The translations under genes were made by a program, and so were the position numbers. The notes beneath the pieces were generated by a model. That model had not been told where the DNA came from and made no database searches. It saw nothing but the letters and a program-made list of their open reading frames with translations. A stretch of DNA of 64,000 nucleotides, taken from the NCBI GenBank assembly GCA_000697355.1, contig JNEN01001275.1, positions 248,001 through 312,000 of the forward strand, written 5' to 3'. Shown piece after piece: positions 1 to 13,480 of the stretch; within the stretch, counting starts at the first letter, position 1; every line of letters begins with the position of its first letter. The stretch is from Syncephalastrum monosporum B8922. Lineage: Eukaryota; Mucoromycota; Mucoromycetes; Mucorales; Syncephalastraceae.

Positions 1-1395
1 AACTCGCGTGTCTTCCCACCACGACGCCTGAAGAGCGGAAGAAATTATTGAGCTTTGTGATCTGTGGCGGTGGCGCGACAGGCACAGAGTTTGCTGCAGG
101 TAAGAGCAAGGGGAAAAAAAAGTGTGGGTATCATGGCATCAAAGGCTAATTTTTGCATGCAGAGCTCTTTGACTGGATGAACGAGGACCTTGTCAGCTGG
201 GTAAGTGCAGCGCATCATTACATACAAGTGAGGAAATACTGATAATTTTCTGTAGTTCCCCAAGCTCTTGCGAGAAGATATTTCTGTGACCATCATTCAG
301 TCACGTGATCATATTCTGAACACATTTGATGTTCAAATCAGCGAGTATGCAGAGAAGCGATTTGAGCGCGAGGGCATAAACATCGTGACGAACGCCCGCG
401 TCGCACGCATAGATGAAGACAAGGTCGTGTACCGGCTTAAAAATAGCGACCCTGATAACCCTGAATTCAAAGAAGTACCATATGGTGTCTGCTTGTGGTC
501 CACTGGTATCGGTAAGTGAAAGGAATTGAGCTTACATGCAGACATATCTTGTCTCACATTGCTTTGTTATAGCCATGACCCCGTTCGTCAAGAATATGTC
601 TGAGAAGTTGGGACCTCAGCTCCATCAGCGCGTACTTACGACCGACGGCTTCTTGCGCGTAAAGGGTGTGGACGATGGTTCAATTTACGCTCTCGGCGAC
701 TGTGCGACCATTGGTAACCCAAAGATCCTGGAACATATGATGGAAATCTTTGAAAATGCGGACGAGTAAGTGTGTACAAGGCACCAGCATGTGATCAAAC
801 AAGGTTGACATTTTTCAAAGGGACCAGGATGGCACTCTGACTCTGGGTGAATTCAACAAGGCCGTGAAATACATGCGGCGTCGATTCCCCTTGACAGAGA
901 GACACTTGACCAAACTCGAAAATCTGTTTGAAAAATATGATACAGACCAGAGCGGCACCCTCGATATCAACGAGATGCGTGCCATGCTCAAAGATATCGA
1001 CAGCAAGATGACCCACCTGCCTGCTGTAAGTAAGCAACTGCATAGTAATGGCAAGGTTTCTCACCTCTCATTAGACGGCGCAAGTGGCAAGCCAGCAAGG
1101 ACAGTACCTTGGCAAGTACTTGAGCCAGATTGCTGGTCTTGATCCCGAGTCGGAGGAACACAAGAGCCGCCAGGTTGGCACTTTCACTTACAACCACCTG
1201 GGTACACTGGCGTATTTGGGTAACACCGCAGTGGGAGAATTCAACTGGGGCTTCAAAATGATTGGTGGCCTCTGGGCTATGTATCTGTGGCGGAGCGTCT
1301 ACTGGAGCGAGCAGGTATCGATGCGCACCCGGGCCAACTTGAGCATTGACTGGACCAAGCGCGCTGTGTTTGGCAGAGATATTTCTATTGTCTAA
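1..1395 (+). CDS. NDE1: External alternative NADH dehydrogenase with EF-hands, 5' truncated
   Basis: Type II NADH:ubiquinone oxidoreductase, which passes electrons from NADH to ubiquinone without pumping protons, normally on the outer face of the inner mitochondrial membrane. Six exons are visible: start of window to 99, 163-200, 256-511, 573-765, 821-1025 and 1075-1395. The first exon carries the second dinucleotide-binding motif (CGGGATGTEFA). Exon 4 has the family motif ALGDCA. An EF-hand pair is inserted after this: loops DEDQDGTLTLGE (formed across an intron) and DTDQSGTLDINE, both with canonical ligands at positions 1, 3, 5 and 12. The C-terminal segment (GTFTYNHLGTLAYLG, then a Trp-rich membrane-binding stretch) is typical of the family. 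The EF-hands match the calcium-regulated Neurospora NDE1/plant NDB type. The N-terminal targeting peptide and FAD-binding motif lie outside the window. Confidence 0.95.
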
Positions 1396-3359
1396 AAAAA
1401 GCAACTGATTCAATGATAAATTATACGCTTTCTGTTTTGCACTGCATCAAATCCACAAATCATTATGGCGCGACCATTGTTATGATGGTCGGCTTATGTC
1501 TTTATGCATGTTCACATCGCCTGCATGGCCTCCCAGCTAACGCATGAATAGATTTTTTCTGTGCATTGGTAATGATTTCTTGACATTGCGGTGTCTTCCA
1601 TAACGGGTTTGACCATTATCCACGACAAGAATAGTTTATTGCCTCTAATGGTTATTTTCCTCATGGTTGCTGTGCTTCCCTTATAATGTATTATACCGAT
1701 GACGTGCGCTTGCACACTACGATTCCAGTTTTCCCTCAATAAATTTTACTGCTTCACTTTTAATATGACATAAATATACTATGCACTATGGCATGGAAAG
1801 ATGTTAATTTATCCCTTACAGCTCATAACAGTGCTAACGCCGTCTACAAAAAATCGGGAAGGTAGCAACTGTATAAATTGTGAATGTATTCAACAAATAG
1901 CTTGTGCTTATTTGTAAGGCATGTCCTCTCCCAAATGGACGAGGGAAAAAATCGCCTGACTCAAAAGCACGAGTTCTAGGAACGGTGCGCTTCCGGGTAG
2001 AGAAGTATAATGAGAAATATATGCGTAGTGAAGACTACTTGATGCTGTATATTTGAGTGGTGCATTTTCTAAGTTGGATCGACAAAAACCGCCGTTTAGC
2101 CCCGTTTAATACCCGCGAATACAGCAGTACTAACAGTGGCGCTTTCTTTTTGACGTAGGTCACGGATACACACATTCATTAGCTGAGTGCGGTGTGAAGC
2201 ATCGGGCGGATTCGTGCAGCCGCTTTGGGTTGCGCACGCTTTCGGGTATAATAAGTTTCGTCAGAGGCTTCTATGTCGATCCAAAATTTTAATAAATGTT
2301 TCATCATATAACACATGTTACTTTTGTGCTTTACAAAGCAAAAGTCGGGTTTTTTGCAACTCCCTAACTCTCATGACAGCATAATTTGAAACGCACTATG
2401 ATTCACTTGTTGGATCACTGAAGGGTTGTTTCGAGTATGAAAACAGATGGGAAGCAAAAGTAAGACAATAATCTTCCCGCTCATTGGGTGACTGGCAAAA
2501 TTTATCAGATCAAAGGCAACCACACTAATATTGTGTCAATAAAGGGAGGCAGAAATAATGAAGGAAATAAGATAATGCTTCACTCACTAATTGGCGTGGG
2601 TTTAACTTGCGGGGTACTTTCTTAAGTGTATCGTGTCATTTGTGAAGTGTGAAATAATTGGCTGAGAATCAACCAGAAAAAAGGTACGTTGGAGACCAAA
2701 GCAAGGGGTTAGCAGAAAGATAAAAATGAGACCCCGCTATCTTCTTGAGAACGAGCACGGACGTGTGTAGCACACGGCCGACGTCATTGTTGGCGAAAGT
2801 AGACACACATAACACCGATTGCCACATGGCGAGCAAAACACTACCAAGACAAAAAAAAAAAGGCGGACAGCACTCCGAACGATCGTGGCCGCGGGCGGGA
2901 AAATTTTTCTTGGTTTTCATGTGTGCGCCTTTCAAGAAAGAGCAAGTGCACCGTGACACCAAGTCATTATTGGCTCGTGCCACTCTTTTCCGATAGGTGC
3001 GACGGCGACACAAGCGTCGCAACGTGGCCCCCAGTAACCCTGTTGCACATCTTTCTTGTCGCTCAGCTCATGCACGTCCATGTAAAAAGAGAAGGCAAGT
3101 GACAGGAAGGAGTTCGTTACAAACAAGCTGCCAAACCGCATACCATTGACTTTTACCCTCACAGACACCTTTCTTTTTCTGTCGCTGATGATCTGTGCAG
3201 TCTACGAAGACTTTATATTACTGTTATGACTGGTTCACCCTATATTTCCTTAGTCGGAGACGGGGATAACTGGCGTATCCCGTTTAAATTGCGGTGGTAC
3301 TGAAACGAGAGCGACACTAACTCTATTTTTCCAACACATCATTGTACCCGTGACGCGAA
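1396..3359. other. Intergenic, no gene recognised
   Basis: AT-rich stretch of about 2 kb between the 3' end of the NADH dehydrogenase gene and the promoter of the zinc-finger gene. Only short open frames without family signatures or codon bias are seen on either strand. A run of ten A at about 2850 is the only obvious simple sequence. Confidence 0.6.
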
Positions 3360-3365
3360 TATAAA
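3360..3365 (+). promoter_or_regulatory. TATA box of zinc-finger gene
   Basis: A TATAAA hexamer lies 160 nt before the ATG at 3525. It is followed by a long pyrimidine-rich leader (about 3380-3520), the usual look of a strong fungal promoter. Assigned from position and sequence only. Confidence 0.45.
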
Positions 3366-3479
3366 TTCACCAGCTCCCATTGTCCTAACTCTTCTTTCTT
3401 CCTTGACGCAAGCAACTTCTTTAAGCTCCATTGTTCTTTTTTCTTTTTTCCTTCTGTTTTCCTTTTTACTTTATCTTAA

Positions 3480-4288
<809 letters not shown>

Positions 4289-4536
4289 GCAGTGTCTGCA
4301 TCGTTTTACCCCCTTTTCCTCTTGCTGAAGACGTCTGTGCGTCTTTGTCTCTTGTGTACATACTTATGACCTTCTTATATCTTCTCTCACGCCCTTACCC
4401 TCCTATATGCCCTTTTCTTTAGTTGCCTGTCATGTTACCCTATGCTTTTCAAACCCATTTTATTTCATTCAGCGCGTTTGTGTGTGCGTGCGCACCGAAT
4501 AGCATATGTCAATCATCATTTAGACCTAAACTCTTT

Positions 4537-7500
4537 TTACGCAAATTGGCCGGCCTTATTTGTCAACCAATTGGCAACTGTGTCCCTGTCGCGCTGCAAC
4601 CACGCAGCATTGACTTTTGCGCTTTCAAGTGCTTGCTGCAGAGGTCTCGCATACTCCTTGGTATCCTTATTGGCAAAGAACTTCTCCACCTCGGCGATCT
4701 TGTCAAACGACGTAAAGTCACTGACAGCTGATCGAACGGCCGATCCGAATAAGCTCAGAGATTTGGAGAACTTGGCGTGAAGCAAATCATAGTTCTCCGA
4801 AAAGTATTGCCAAAACAGATCTCGCGCATGAGGATTGGAACCCAGGCTAAATAAGCAATCCGATTAGTGCCAAAATATAAGAAAATTTCGGGGGGGGGGG
4901 CACTCTTCTTTTTAGGGCCGTTACTTACGCGCGGAAGACATAGATAGAGTCCTGGCCTCGAATCTCTTGCTCGTCAACGCTCATTTCAAGGTAACGTTGG
5001 ACGAGAGCAGGGCTCTTTGCTGTGCCGAGCGCATTGAGCGCGATCAAGCGTTGGTCATAAGGAAGCTTCTCGTCGCGGTAAATTGCCAGGACACGTTCCC
5101 AGAGTTTCTTCTCTTCTTCCTCATCCTCGGCCGTTAAGAGGACGATGCCATAAATGGGACCCCGAAGATTGGGGTGAAGCGCCTCGCTGTCGCCATCGAC
5201 AAACGCCCAGAAACGCTTCTTCGCTTCGGCGACGGTAGCGGGATCGTTAGACCGACCCGCGTTCGTCAGCACCAGCACGCGGAGAATGTTGGTCAAATAG
5301 TCCTCGTTCGGGGCAAATTCCCATCCCAGCTGGTGCGCCAGTGGCGCATACAACGTGCGGCGCAGCGATTTGAGTTGGTCGCGCACCTCTTCCGGCTCGT
5401 CGGCCCAGACACTGAGAATACTGCTCAAATGCATGCTCAGCTGCGACCAGACACTGCATAAAATTAGACGTTAAATGTCATTAAGTTAAAATGTCGCACA
5501 TGAATGCAGGACGACCTGTGTTCCGCGACTTCTGACTTACAAGTAGTTCTTCTCATTGGCAAAGGCCGCTGCAAGTTCCAGGAAAGTGGACGTCGCCTGC
5601 TCGCCGCTGACGCAGAGATTGCCTGTGTCTGCGATCAGGCCGACACGGTCCGCTGCATTCTTTAGCAGGCCGGCATCGCCTTTCTTGATCTCCTCACCGA
5701 GTTGGCGGATGGTACTGACAGGATAATTGACGCGGTAGACAGAAGTCTGACCAGCGTTCAGTTTGTAAGTACCTTGGACATCAAAGCTCTGCTTCTTCTC
5801 TGTCAGTGTAGCCGAGACAACAGCATCCTTGGTCAAAATGTTGAGAGGTGCCCACCACGTTGTACTACGAAATATAGCTTAGTCTCGGATCGGCACAGCT
5901 CCATAAAGATCCTAACCTGTCCTCCTCGGCCTTCAGGTCGCCGGTAGACAGGTAGCGGCTCTGTGTCACGGTGATAGCGCCTTGACCAGGGTCTTGCACC
6001 GAAAGCACCGGGTACTGTTTTGACAAGCATTAGAATATGCCATCCATACATATTCAGGCTACTTACGCCGACACTCTTGGTCCAGATGTTCATAAATTTA
6101 GAGACGTCGACACCGGCTTCTTCACTCAGGGCTGTCCATAGGTCGCCTGTCGACGCGTTGCCTAATTTGTGTCTGTGTAGATAACGTCGCACACCAGCCA
6201 GAAAGGTATCGACGCCAAGCCAGGAACTCAGCATGCGAATCACGCTGGCGCCCTTGTAGTACGAGATGGCATCAAAAATCTGGTGAATTTCGGCCGGGTC
6301 ATTCACGGCCACTTCGATAGGGTGGGACGATCGGAGTGCGTCGAGGTTCAGTGCGCGCGGCATGTCTTCGTTTACAAAAGAGACCCAGACATTCCACTCG
6401 GGGAAGATGTGATCCACCGCGAGCCATCCGACCCACGTGGCAAAACCTTCGTTGAGCCACAGATGCTCCCACCACTCCATAGTGACCTATACAAGTAGTA
6501 CATACCATTGCGTTGGTGAGTGTATACACATATCGAAGCAAAAAAAAAAAAAAAGAAACAAGTAAACTTACCAAGTTACCGAACCATTGATGAGCGAGCT
6601 CGTGACAGACCGTGTATGCGGTGCTCTTTTTGAATACAATCGAGGACGACTTCTCATCGAACAGAAGCTAAATAGAGAATAAGAAGGTGAATTTACAGAA
6701 AAAGAGAGGCAAAGTCAAGTTCGCGTGACACATACTGCGACATTGCGATAGGTAACCAGACCTAAGAATGGAATTATGTCAGCCGGGCTAATTCTGTCAC
6801 TCAATTAAGGTCGACCCATTTACCCCAGTTTTCCATGGCACCCGCTTCGAAATCCGGAATGGCAACCATGTCTATTTTCGGCAGAGGATAGGGCTCGCCA
6901 AAGACTTTTGCAAAGTACTCAAGTGCCTTAACAGCGACATTCAGGGCATGGCGGCCCTGCTCGACGGAGCCAGGGAGGGCGTAGACACGGGTGAGGATCG
7001 GGTGACCGTTATGCTCGCCGGTAGTCTTGTCCTCGATATACTCAAAGGGACCCACAATGAAGGCAAGCAAGTACGTGCTCATCAAGGGCGTCGTGGCAAA
7101 CTTGACTTCTTTTTTGCCCTCCACCGAAAAGCCTTTGCCGGTTTCACCGAGCGGTTTTTCCGAAATCACATTCATGTTGGACAGGGCCGTGAGCTCGGAC
7201 GGAACGACTAACGTAACCTCGAATGTGGCTTTGAGCGCGGGCTATTGGTATACATGGACGGCATGGTAGGGATAGAAAAGGCAGGCAAGACGCAATTAGC
7301 TTCGAATGATTATCATCTAATTGCCTTAAAAGTAGCCACTTGCCTCGTCCCAACAAGGGAAAGCGCGGCGGGCATCTGTTGCCTCAAACTGGGTAGTCGC
7401 CAGAAACCTAAAGCACAGCAATAAACAATGGTTGGAGGTTTTCCCTGCTCCTTGCGGTCCTTTTTATCACTTACTTGGTGTTGCCATCAGCGTCCTTGTA

Positions 7501-8032
7501 CGAAGATCGATAAAAGCCTGCCATTTGGTTGTTCAGCTCGCCTTCAAAGGTGAGCTCGAGGGTAGCCTTGGTGTTCGCAGGCACCGATTCGGCAAACTCC
7601 AGGATGGCCTGGTCCTTCTTTTCGTCGTATGAGATGTCCTTAGCGACTTGCCTTTTGCAAAAAAGAGATAACGCGTCAAAAACAATGACAACAAAGCCTC
7701 ACTCCGCGTTTTCCCACGGCATTGGGCTTACTTGGACTCGGTTTTGAGACTGGCAGACGACAGCTGAGCAGAGTGAATCTTGACATCGTGGACATTGAGA
7801 ACAATCTTGGTGGTATCCTGGAGGATTTGAAGACTGATAGGTGTGTGCGTGAGCCGACAGAGTCAGGGAAGAAGCGGAGAGAACAAGGACGCGCGTCGCT
7901 CGAAACACTGAAATAGCAGACTTACTCGATAATGACTTTGCCCTGGAAGACAAACGACTCCAGGTCAGGGCTGAGAGTGAGGTTGTAATGCGTCGGCTTG
8001 ACGTTGGTGGGAAGCACTAGTCTTTCTGTCAT
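4537..8032 (-). CDS. APE2: M1 family aminopeptidase (Ape2/Aap1, puromycin-sensitive type)
   Basis: Zinc metallopeptidase that removes N-terminal residues from peptides. It runs on the minus strand in about ten exons. The chosen start (8032) gives MTERLVLPTNVKPTHYNLTL, the conserved N-terminal beta-domain of the family. The exopeptidase motif GAMENWG lies near 6835. The zinc motif HELAH (with HQWFGNL) is at about 6580-6605, and the third zinc ligand is in LWLNEGFATW near 6450. The downstream YYKGASVIRML segment and the C-terminal ERAP1-like helical domain (to NWLTNKAGQFA at 4537) are present, giving a total near 880 residues, normal for the family. An in-frame upstream ATG at 8194 would add 54 mostly basic and hydroxylated residues, possibly a targeting peptide. 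One intron carries an 11-G run at 4890-4900. All catalytic residues are intact. Confidence 0.95.
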
Positions 8033-9274
8033 GACCTCTTTGAATTCTTTGACACGTTCAAAAAGGAGAGCTGAATAAAAAAGCCGCGTCTGCGTGCTGG
8101 GCCCCACCGCACCCCTCAAAATTCCTGGAGAAGACTGTCTTTGGGCTTGCCAAATTGAGATAAATATACCACAGATCGAAAAACATGCCTTCATACTTCA
8201 CCCCCTTCACTGGTTGTGTCAGCCCCGCTTTTCGTAATTCGTAGTCATACTATTATCTGTGAGTCTTGCCTTGAACAGACCAGTTTTAGAAAGACAGAAC
8301 CTCCGCGTGGTCATGGTCGTCATGGTTGCATGACTATGACCGCTTCTAGTGGCAAATCACTTGATTTCGATTGGTAGCTGTGTTTTCCCTCGTTGGGAGT
8401 TGTTTTTTTACAGCTCTTGTTGAGCATACGTCGATGATATCACGCCAGTCAGTTTTCCGCACCCTTCCTCAAGGATGACTCGTGGCAATATACCGACATC
8501 ATTGAGCGAGCAAACTTGAAAGTGATGTTCATACGAATATAATCCTGATATGTCTTACATATGCTAAACCAGTGACAGTACACAGAGGTTTTAATGCAGA
8601 TGCGGGGATTACAGAACCACACTCTATTTCCTTGTTTCCGTTTCCCAATATTTGGATGTACCTACTATTTATACTCTCCTTATGACGTGTATTCTCGTTC
8701 ACTTCTCCTTATAAAATATCAAGAGCCCGAACCATCTGAAGCGAACAGTGGACCCTCGTAATAGAAACAACTCAAAGTCCCGGAATGATGCCTTTGAGAT
8801 ACACGTCAAACTTTACCTTATGGATGCATCAGTATAGGTGAGTGTACGTATATAATAGGAGAGTCGGGCAGAAAAGGGAAGGAGAATAAGCCTGGGCTTG
8901 ACTTGCGGAATTAAAGAGTTCTCAAATCAAAGAGATGAGAAAGGTACGGACTATCGCATTTTTTGACATGGGGATCTATCACCAAAATGCATGCAAGAGA
9001 TACTGCTACCTGGGCACTCTATTCTAGGCAGCCAGTAGTAGGCACCTTGCGGATACACGACAGAGTAAGCTGTACGGATATATAAGCTACTTGGTTCGAC
9101 TCGGGGTGCTATCATTACCAAGAGAAATAGGGTCATATCGCGACTGCTATATAACCATAGCATAAACTTTGTTTAGGTATGGCGCACGTATTGTCTTGTA
9201 TACCGTATAGCTCCCTTTTCCCCCTTCTGTTCTCTCCTTTCCTTTTTTTCTTTTCTTCTTGCATCGTTACACTT
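8033..9274. other. Intergenic: promoter of aminopeptidase and 3' flank of F-box gene
   Basis: About 1.2 kb without a supportable gene. The part next to 8032 is the likely promoter/leader of the aminopeptidase, and includes the 5' in-frame extension up to 8194. The T/C-rich stretch around 9205-9262 lies just downstream of the F-box stop codon. Short open frames here lack recognisable motifs. Confidence 0.55.
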
Positions 9275-11213
9275 CTAGAGAATACAGCGCTTCAGATGAG
9301 GACATGTATCGTTTAGAAGCTTTTTTGATTCCTCCTTAGTCCGGTCGTCGGCATCCATCGGTATTTCCAGCTCTTCCAAAGTCTTGTACGAGCCCGAGAG
9401 AAGCATGTTTCTCGCCAGACGCTCGATAACGTCCCTGGATGACAAGCAGCTGATCAATTCGGTGTCATATATCCGGATCGATCGGATAGCGGCAAAGGAA
9501 CCCAAGCTAAGGACTTCGTCTTTTGAGAGTTTAGGTCCTCTATAATCGACCACAAATTCCTCGAGCATCGAATGCGCGCCTCGCTGAGCAAGCCCTTGCA
9601 CGAGGACACGGAATGCGTCGTCTTGAAACATAGAGTAACCGCCAATCGTGATGGAGCGCAGGCGCGGCAGATTCGATATGGCTTCGCTCACGGAAGGCAG
9701 GATGTCTTGCCCTTGTAAGTGGACAATTTCCAACGAAGGCATGAGCCGCAGGAGCTGGGCGAGTTCTCTAAATTCATTGTCTCCATAATCATATAGACCC
9801 ATAGTGACGCGTAGTTTTCTGAGCTTCGAAAATTGGACGAAGGAGTATTGGCCGAGTATGTCCAAGATCTGCTTCGGAAGAAGGTATTGGCAGCAGGTAA
9901 ATTCAGTAAGGGTATCTTGGCATGCGAGCATCAAGTTTTCGATGGGTCTGTCGTCAACAGTGACGATATCACTGAGATACAAGGTGGTCAGGCCCTGTGT
10001 CTCGGTCACGTAGGTCTGATCAAGGAGAATGTCAGGATCCCGCCAGTCATAGCCACTGTAAAAATACTGGATGTTGGGACACTGCTTTAGTAGATCATCG
10101 ACAAGGGTAGAGATGGAATGCCTGGAAGCGCGTCGTCGGCTGACGATATGGAGTGCTCTGAGCTCAGGCAAATTGGGAAGGTGCGAGCTAATCTGGCAGA
10201 CAAAGTCGGTTGTACTGGGGACTTCCAAGACCCGGAGCGCTGTGTGATACAAGCGTTCGTGCTTTTCGGTATATTGGCTGCAATGCCAGGAATTATGCTG
10301 GTGCGGGAACTGAGCGTCCTTGTTGAAGTTGTAGCTGAGGAGAATCAACGACGGACACAGGTGAAGAAGGATGCGCACCATATTTCTCGGGTTCATATGC
10401 GTATCAATCCGCAGATCGGTCAAGTGCGACCCAAATACTGATAGCACCTTCCAGTCCTTACTCGACAGTCTGTTCCGCAGCCGTCCATGTCGCTTAATTT
10501 CAGTAAAGATGTGTGTTCCAGAGTCATGTATCACTGCGTCCATAATAAGTATAAAAATATATATAAATATAATATATATACACGTAGTCAGACCAAAACG
10601 AAATACCTAATTGCTTGACATTCTGAGCACCTGAGTCGTTGAGTAATGACAACAAAGGACACGTTTTGACCTCGGTATGAATTGTAATAGAGTGAACACC
10701 AGCACCCAAGAAAAGAGAGAGACCGGAGGACCAGCACTCTGGGACGGTTTTGTTATGTTTGAGATGGATAGTAAGATGATCCCAGAAAGGCATCTGGAGG
10801 AGACGGCGTTGCCAGGTCCGGTTGACAGTGGTGCAGACAATGTGTTGGTGCTGAGACACGGATTGGAATATTTGGTACAGGAGCTCGTTCGGAAAGCAGA
10901 CCATTGGATCACGTCTGGTTTCATGCAAGGCTAAACCAGTGGCCAGGCGATGGGTCAGCACCTCAGCAGGACCCGTCAGCCCCACACCTTGTTTCTGTAT
11001 TTGTGCAGCCACGGCATGGTCATCATACTCTGACGGTAGCGCACTTGCGACTTGGTTCCGTGTCGATAAAGACGGGTAGTTTTGGGTGAGGGTCTGCTCC
11101 GCTTTCACACCGTGATGTCGTTCTCCCGCTAGTGTGAGTCGACACGCCAGATCAATTTCTTCTTCTGCTTTCGGGTCCTCTTGTGTGCAAGAAGGGTTGT
11201 CATCCGGCGTCAT
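9275..11213 (-). CDS. F-box protein with leucine-rich-like C-terminal region
   Basis: Probable substrate adaptor of an SCF ubiquitin ligase. Two exons (11213-10607 and 10533-9275) joined across a 73-nt intron encode 621 residues. Residues about 125-175 match an F-box: PNELLYQIFQSVSQ, then a TVNRTWQRRLL segment. The remaining part is a run of repeated Leu-x-x-Leu units such as LRALHIVSR, LRSITIGGY and LEIVHLQGQ, as in F-box/LRR proteins common in Mucoromycota. The start at 11213 (MTPDDNPS) is preferred. An upstream in-frame ATG at 11336 would add a Phe-rich stretch translated from a pyrimidine-rich leader, which is unlikely to be coding. The substrate is unknown. Confidence 0.85.
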
Positions 11214-11694
11214 GGTAGCAAGGGTGGCAAAGAAAGTAAAGAAGAATAAAGAAAAGGAACTGAGAAAAACAAAACGGCACGTCTTTCCGCATTTGACGCG
11301 CACTGTACGCATACTTGAGTTACACAACGCTTTCAAAAGATTATCACGGGTTGCTCAATTTAACCCGATGGCACGCACCTCGCAGACTGTCTTCAGCGTT
11401 ATGCTTCTGTTGACGCTGCTCTACTGATGCGGGGATGGCTTATGCATCCTGCTCAAGCCTTTGTCAGACCACGATGAACGAAAGTACAGATCCAAAGAAG
11501 AGAGGGAGAGGAGTTTGGGAAGGAAGTCTCATCCTTAAGTCTCAGCCATACCCTCACTGTTGCTTGATCGGGTGTTACTGTAAGGGCAACACGTTGACGG
11601 TGCCAGCGCCAGGGTAGGCGAAGAAAGTGTGGAAAAAGTGCGAAATGTAACGACAACCATGTTATTTTTAATCCTGTTTTTAATATCTATATAG
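11214..11694. other. Intergenic, F-box promoter and NDUFV1 3' flank
   Basis: About 480 nt between two minus-strand genes. On the minus strand the part next to 11213 is pyrimidine-rich, fitting an F-box gene leader. No gene is supported. Confidence 0.5.
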
Positions 11695-13480
11695 TTAAGC
11701 GTTCAGACCGGCCTGCTGCTGACCAGCGATCGACTTTTGGAATTCGGCCATGCGGGCCTCAAGCTCGGGTCTGAAGTGGCGGATCAAACCCTGAACGGGC
11801 CATGCAGCGGCATCACCCAGAGCGCAAATGGTGTGTCCTTCGATCTGCTTGGTCAGCTCCCAGATCTGGTCAATCTCTTCGGGGCGACCGCGGCCGTCCT
11901 CGAAACGATCCATCATGGACTCGAGCCACTTGGTACCCTCACGGCAGGGCGTGCACTGACCGCACGACTCGTGGCGATAGAACTTGGCGAAGCGGGAGAT
12001 GGCGCGGACGACGTCGGTCGACTTATCCATGACAATGACAGCAGCGGTACCGAGACCGGACTGGGCGTCACGCAGGGCATCGAAATCCATCCTAACAAAC
12101 CAGGGGAATGAGCCACTACGCCGACGGGATGGGGGGATACATGTGTGTTACTTACAGAACGTCGTTGCAAATGTCCTTGGGCAGGATCGGGACAGAGCAA
12201 CCACCGGGAACGATACCGAGAAGGTTGTCCCAGCCGCCGCGGACGCCACCACAGTGCTTCTCGATCAGCTCACGCAGAGGAATGGACATCTCCTCCTCGA
12301 CGGTGCAGGGGTTGTTGACGTGACCAGAGATGCAGAAGAGCTTAGTGCCAGCGTTACGGGGACGACCAAAGCCAGCGAACCACTTGCCACCACTGTAATA
12401 ATACATATTCAAATGGTCTATAAGTATCCCAGCACAGATAACTCTGCATGTGTGTACGTGTATCTGTGGATCTTACCGGCGAAGGATGGTGGGCGCGACG
12501 GCGACGGTCTCGACGTTGGTGACGGTGGAGGGGCAGCCAAAGAGACCGACATCAGCGGGGAACGGGGGCTTCAATCTGGGCTTGCCCTGCTTGCCCTCGA
12601 TGGACTCGATCAGACTCGTCTCTTCACCGCAGATGTAGGCACCTGCACCGCGGTGGATGTATACGTCGAAGTCGTAGCCACTGCCGCACGCGTTCTTGCC
12701 AATCAGACCGGCCGCGTAGGCCTCGTTGATGGCCTCCTGGAGGTTCGACGCCTCGTTGTAGAATTCACCACGGATATAAATGTAAGCCGCGTTGGCCTTC
12801 ATGGCCACACCCGCGAGCAGACAGCCCTCGACCAGCTTGTGGGGGTCACCGCGCATGATCTCACGGTCCTTGCAGGTGCCGGGCTCACCCTCATCGGCGT
12901 TGACAACGAGGTAACGAGGGCTAGAGAGAGTCACAATAGGAATGAATGAATGAATGAATGCATGCATGACACAGTCTACATAATAAAAAGCAGGAGAAGA
13001 GCATTGGTCCTTACCGGCCATCGAGAGGCTTGTTCATGAAGCTCCACTTGAGACCGGTGGGGAAACCAGCACCACCACGACCACGCAAGCCGGACTCTTT
13101 CATTTCCTGAAGGATCCACTCGTGGCCCTTGAGGACGAGCTCCTTGGTCTTGTACCAGTCGCCGCGCTTCAAGGCGCCCTTCAAGCGGTAATCGTGGCGC
13201 ATGTACAGGTTGGTAAAGATGCGATCCTCATCGGACAGACTGCCGAATGTCGTCTTGCCTGTGATGGGGTTCGCGTTCGGGTCGGATTCGGTGGCGTAGG
13301 ATCGAACGCGGCTCGCGACGTGGGTGGGCACGGCAGCGCGCAGATTGCGTGCGGCGGGGAGAGCTGGATTGGATTAGAGGAGAAAATAGAATAGAATAGA
13401 ATAAAGCGTTGGCCCTTGTGTCTTTGAATGCGCGGGGTTGAGAATATACCTCGTTTGACAGCGACCGAAGATCTCAACAT
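11695..13480 (-). CDS. NDUFV1: Complex I 51-kDa flavoprotein subunit (NDUFV1/NUO-51)
   Basis: Mitochondrial complex I subunit that binds NADH, FMN and the N3 4Fe-4S cluster. Exon 1 (13480-13450) encodes [10 protein letters not shown], and exon 2 from 13363 continues an Arg/Ala-rich presequence ending near RSYATESD. Diagnostic motifs in order: [19 protein letters not shown] (NADH/FMN loop), [50 protein letters not shown], and the cluster ligands [10 protein letters not shown] with the fourth Cys in [12 protein letters not shown]. At least five exons are present and all ligands are intact. Two introns carry microsatellites. The gene is divergent from the HIBCH-like gene, sharing a 690-nt intergenic region, so both mitochondrial genes may share promoter elements (inference). 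Confidence 0.97.
12941..12968. repeat. (GAAT)n microsatellite in NDUFV1 intron
   Basis: Five AATG units followed by two CATG units within an NDUFV1 intron (plus-strand reading). Confidence 0.8.
13384..13404. repeat. (ATAGA)n microsatellite in NDUFV1 intron 1
   Basis: About four pentanucleotide ATAGA units inside the first intron (13364-13449) of NDUFV1. Confidence 0.75.

Noticed and set aside
2669..3022. 117-codon minus-strand frame
   Set aside because: No motif, poor codon use, overlapping frames on the other strand; treated as chance.
9080..9115. TTCGA-containing segment resembling a tRNA T-arm
   Set aside because: No matching acceptor or anticodon arm could be folded around it.
11213..11336. 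Upstream extension of the F-box protein with a Phe-rich stretch
   Set aside because: The Phe-rich part is what a pyrimidine-rich leader encodes; it is not a credible signal peptide for an F-box protein.
11984..12949. 321-codon plus-strand frame
   Set aside because: It lies antisense to NDUFV1 exons and introns. It arises from the GC-biased third positions of the real gene and has no family motif.
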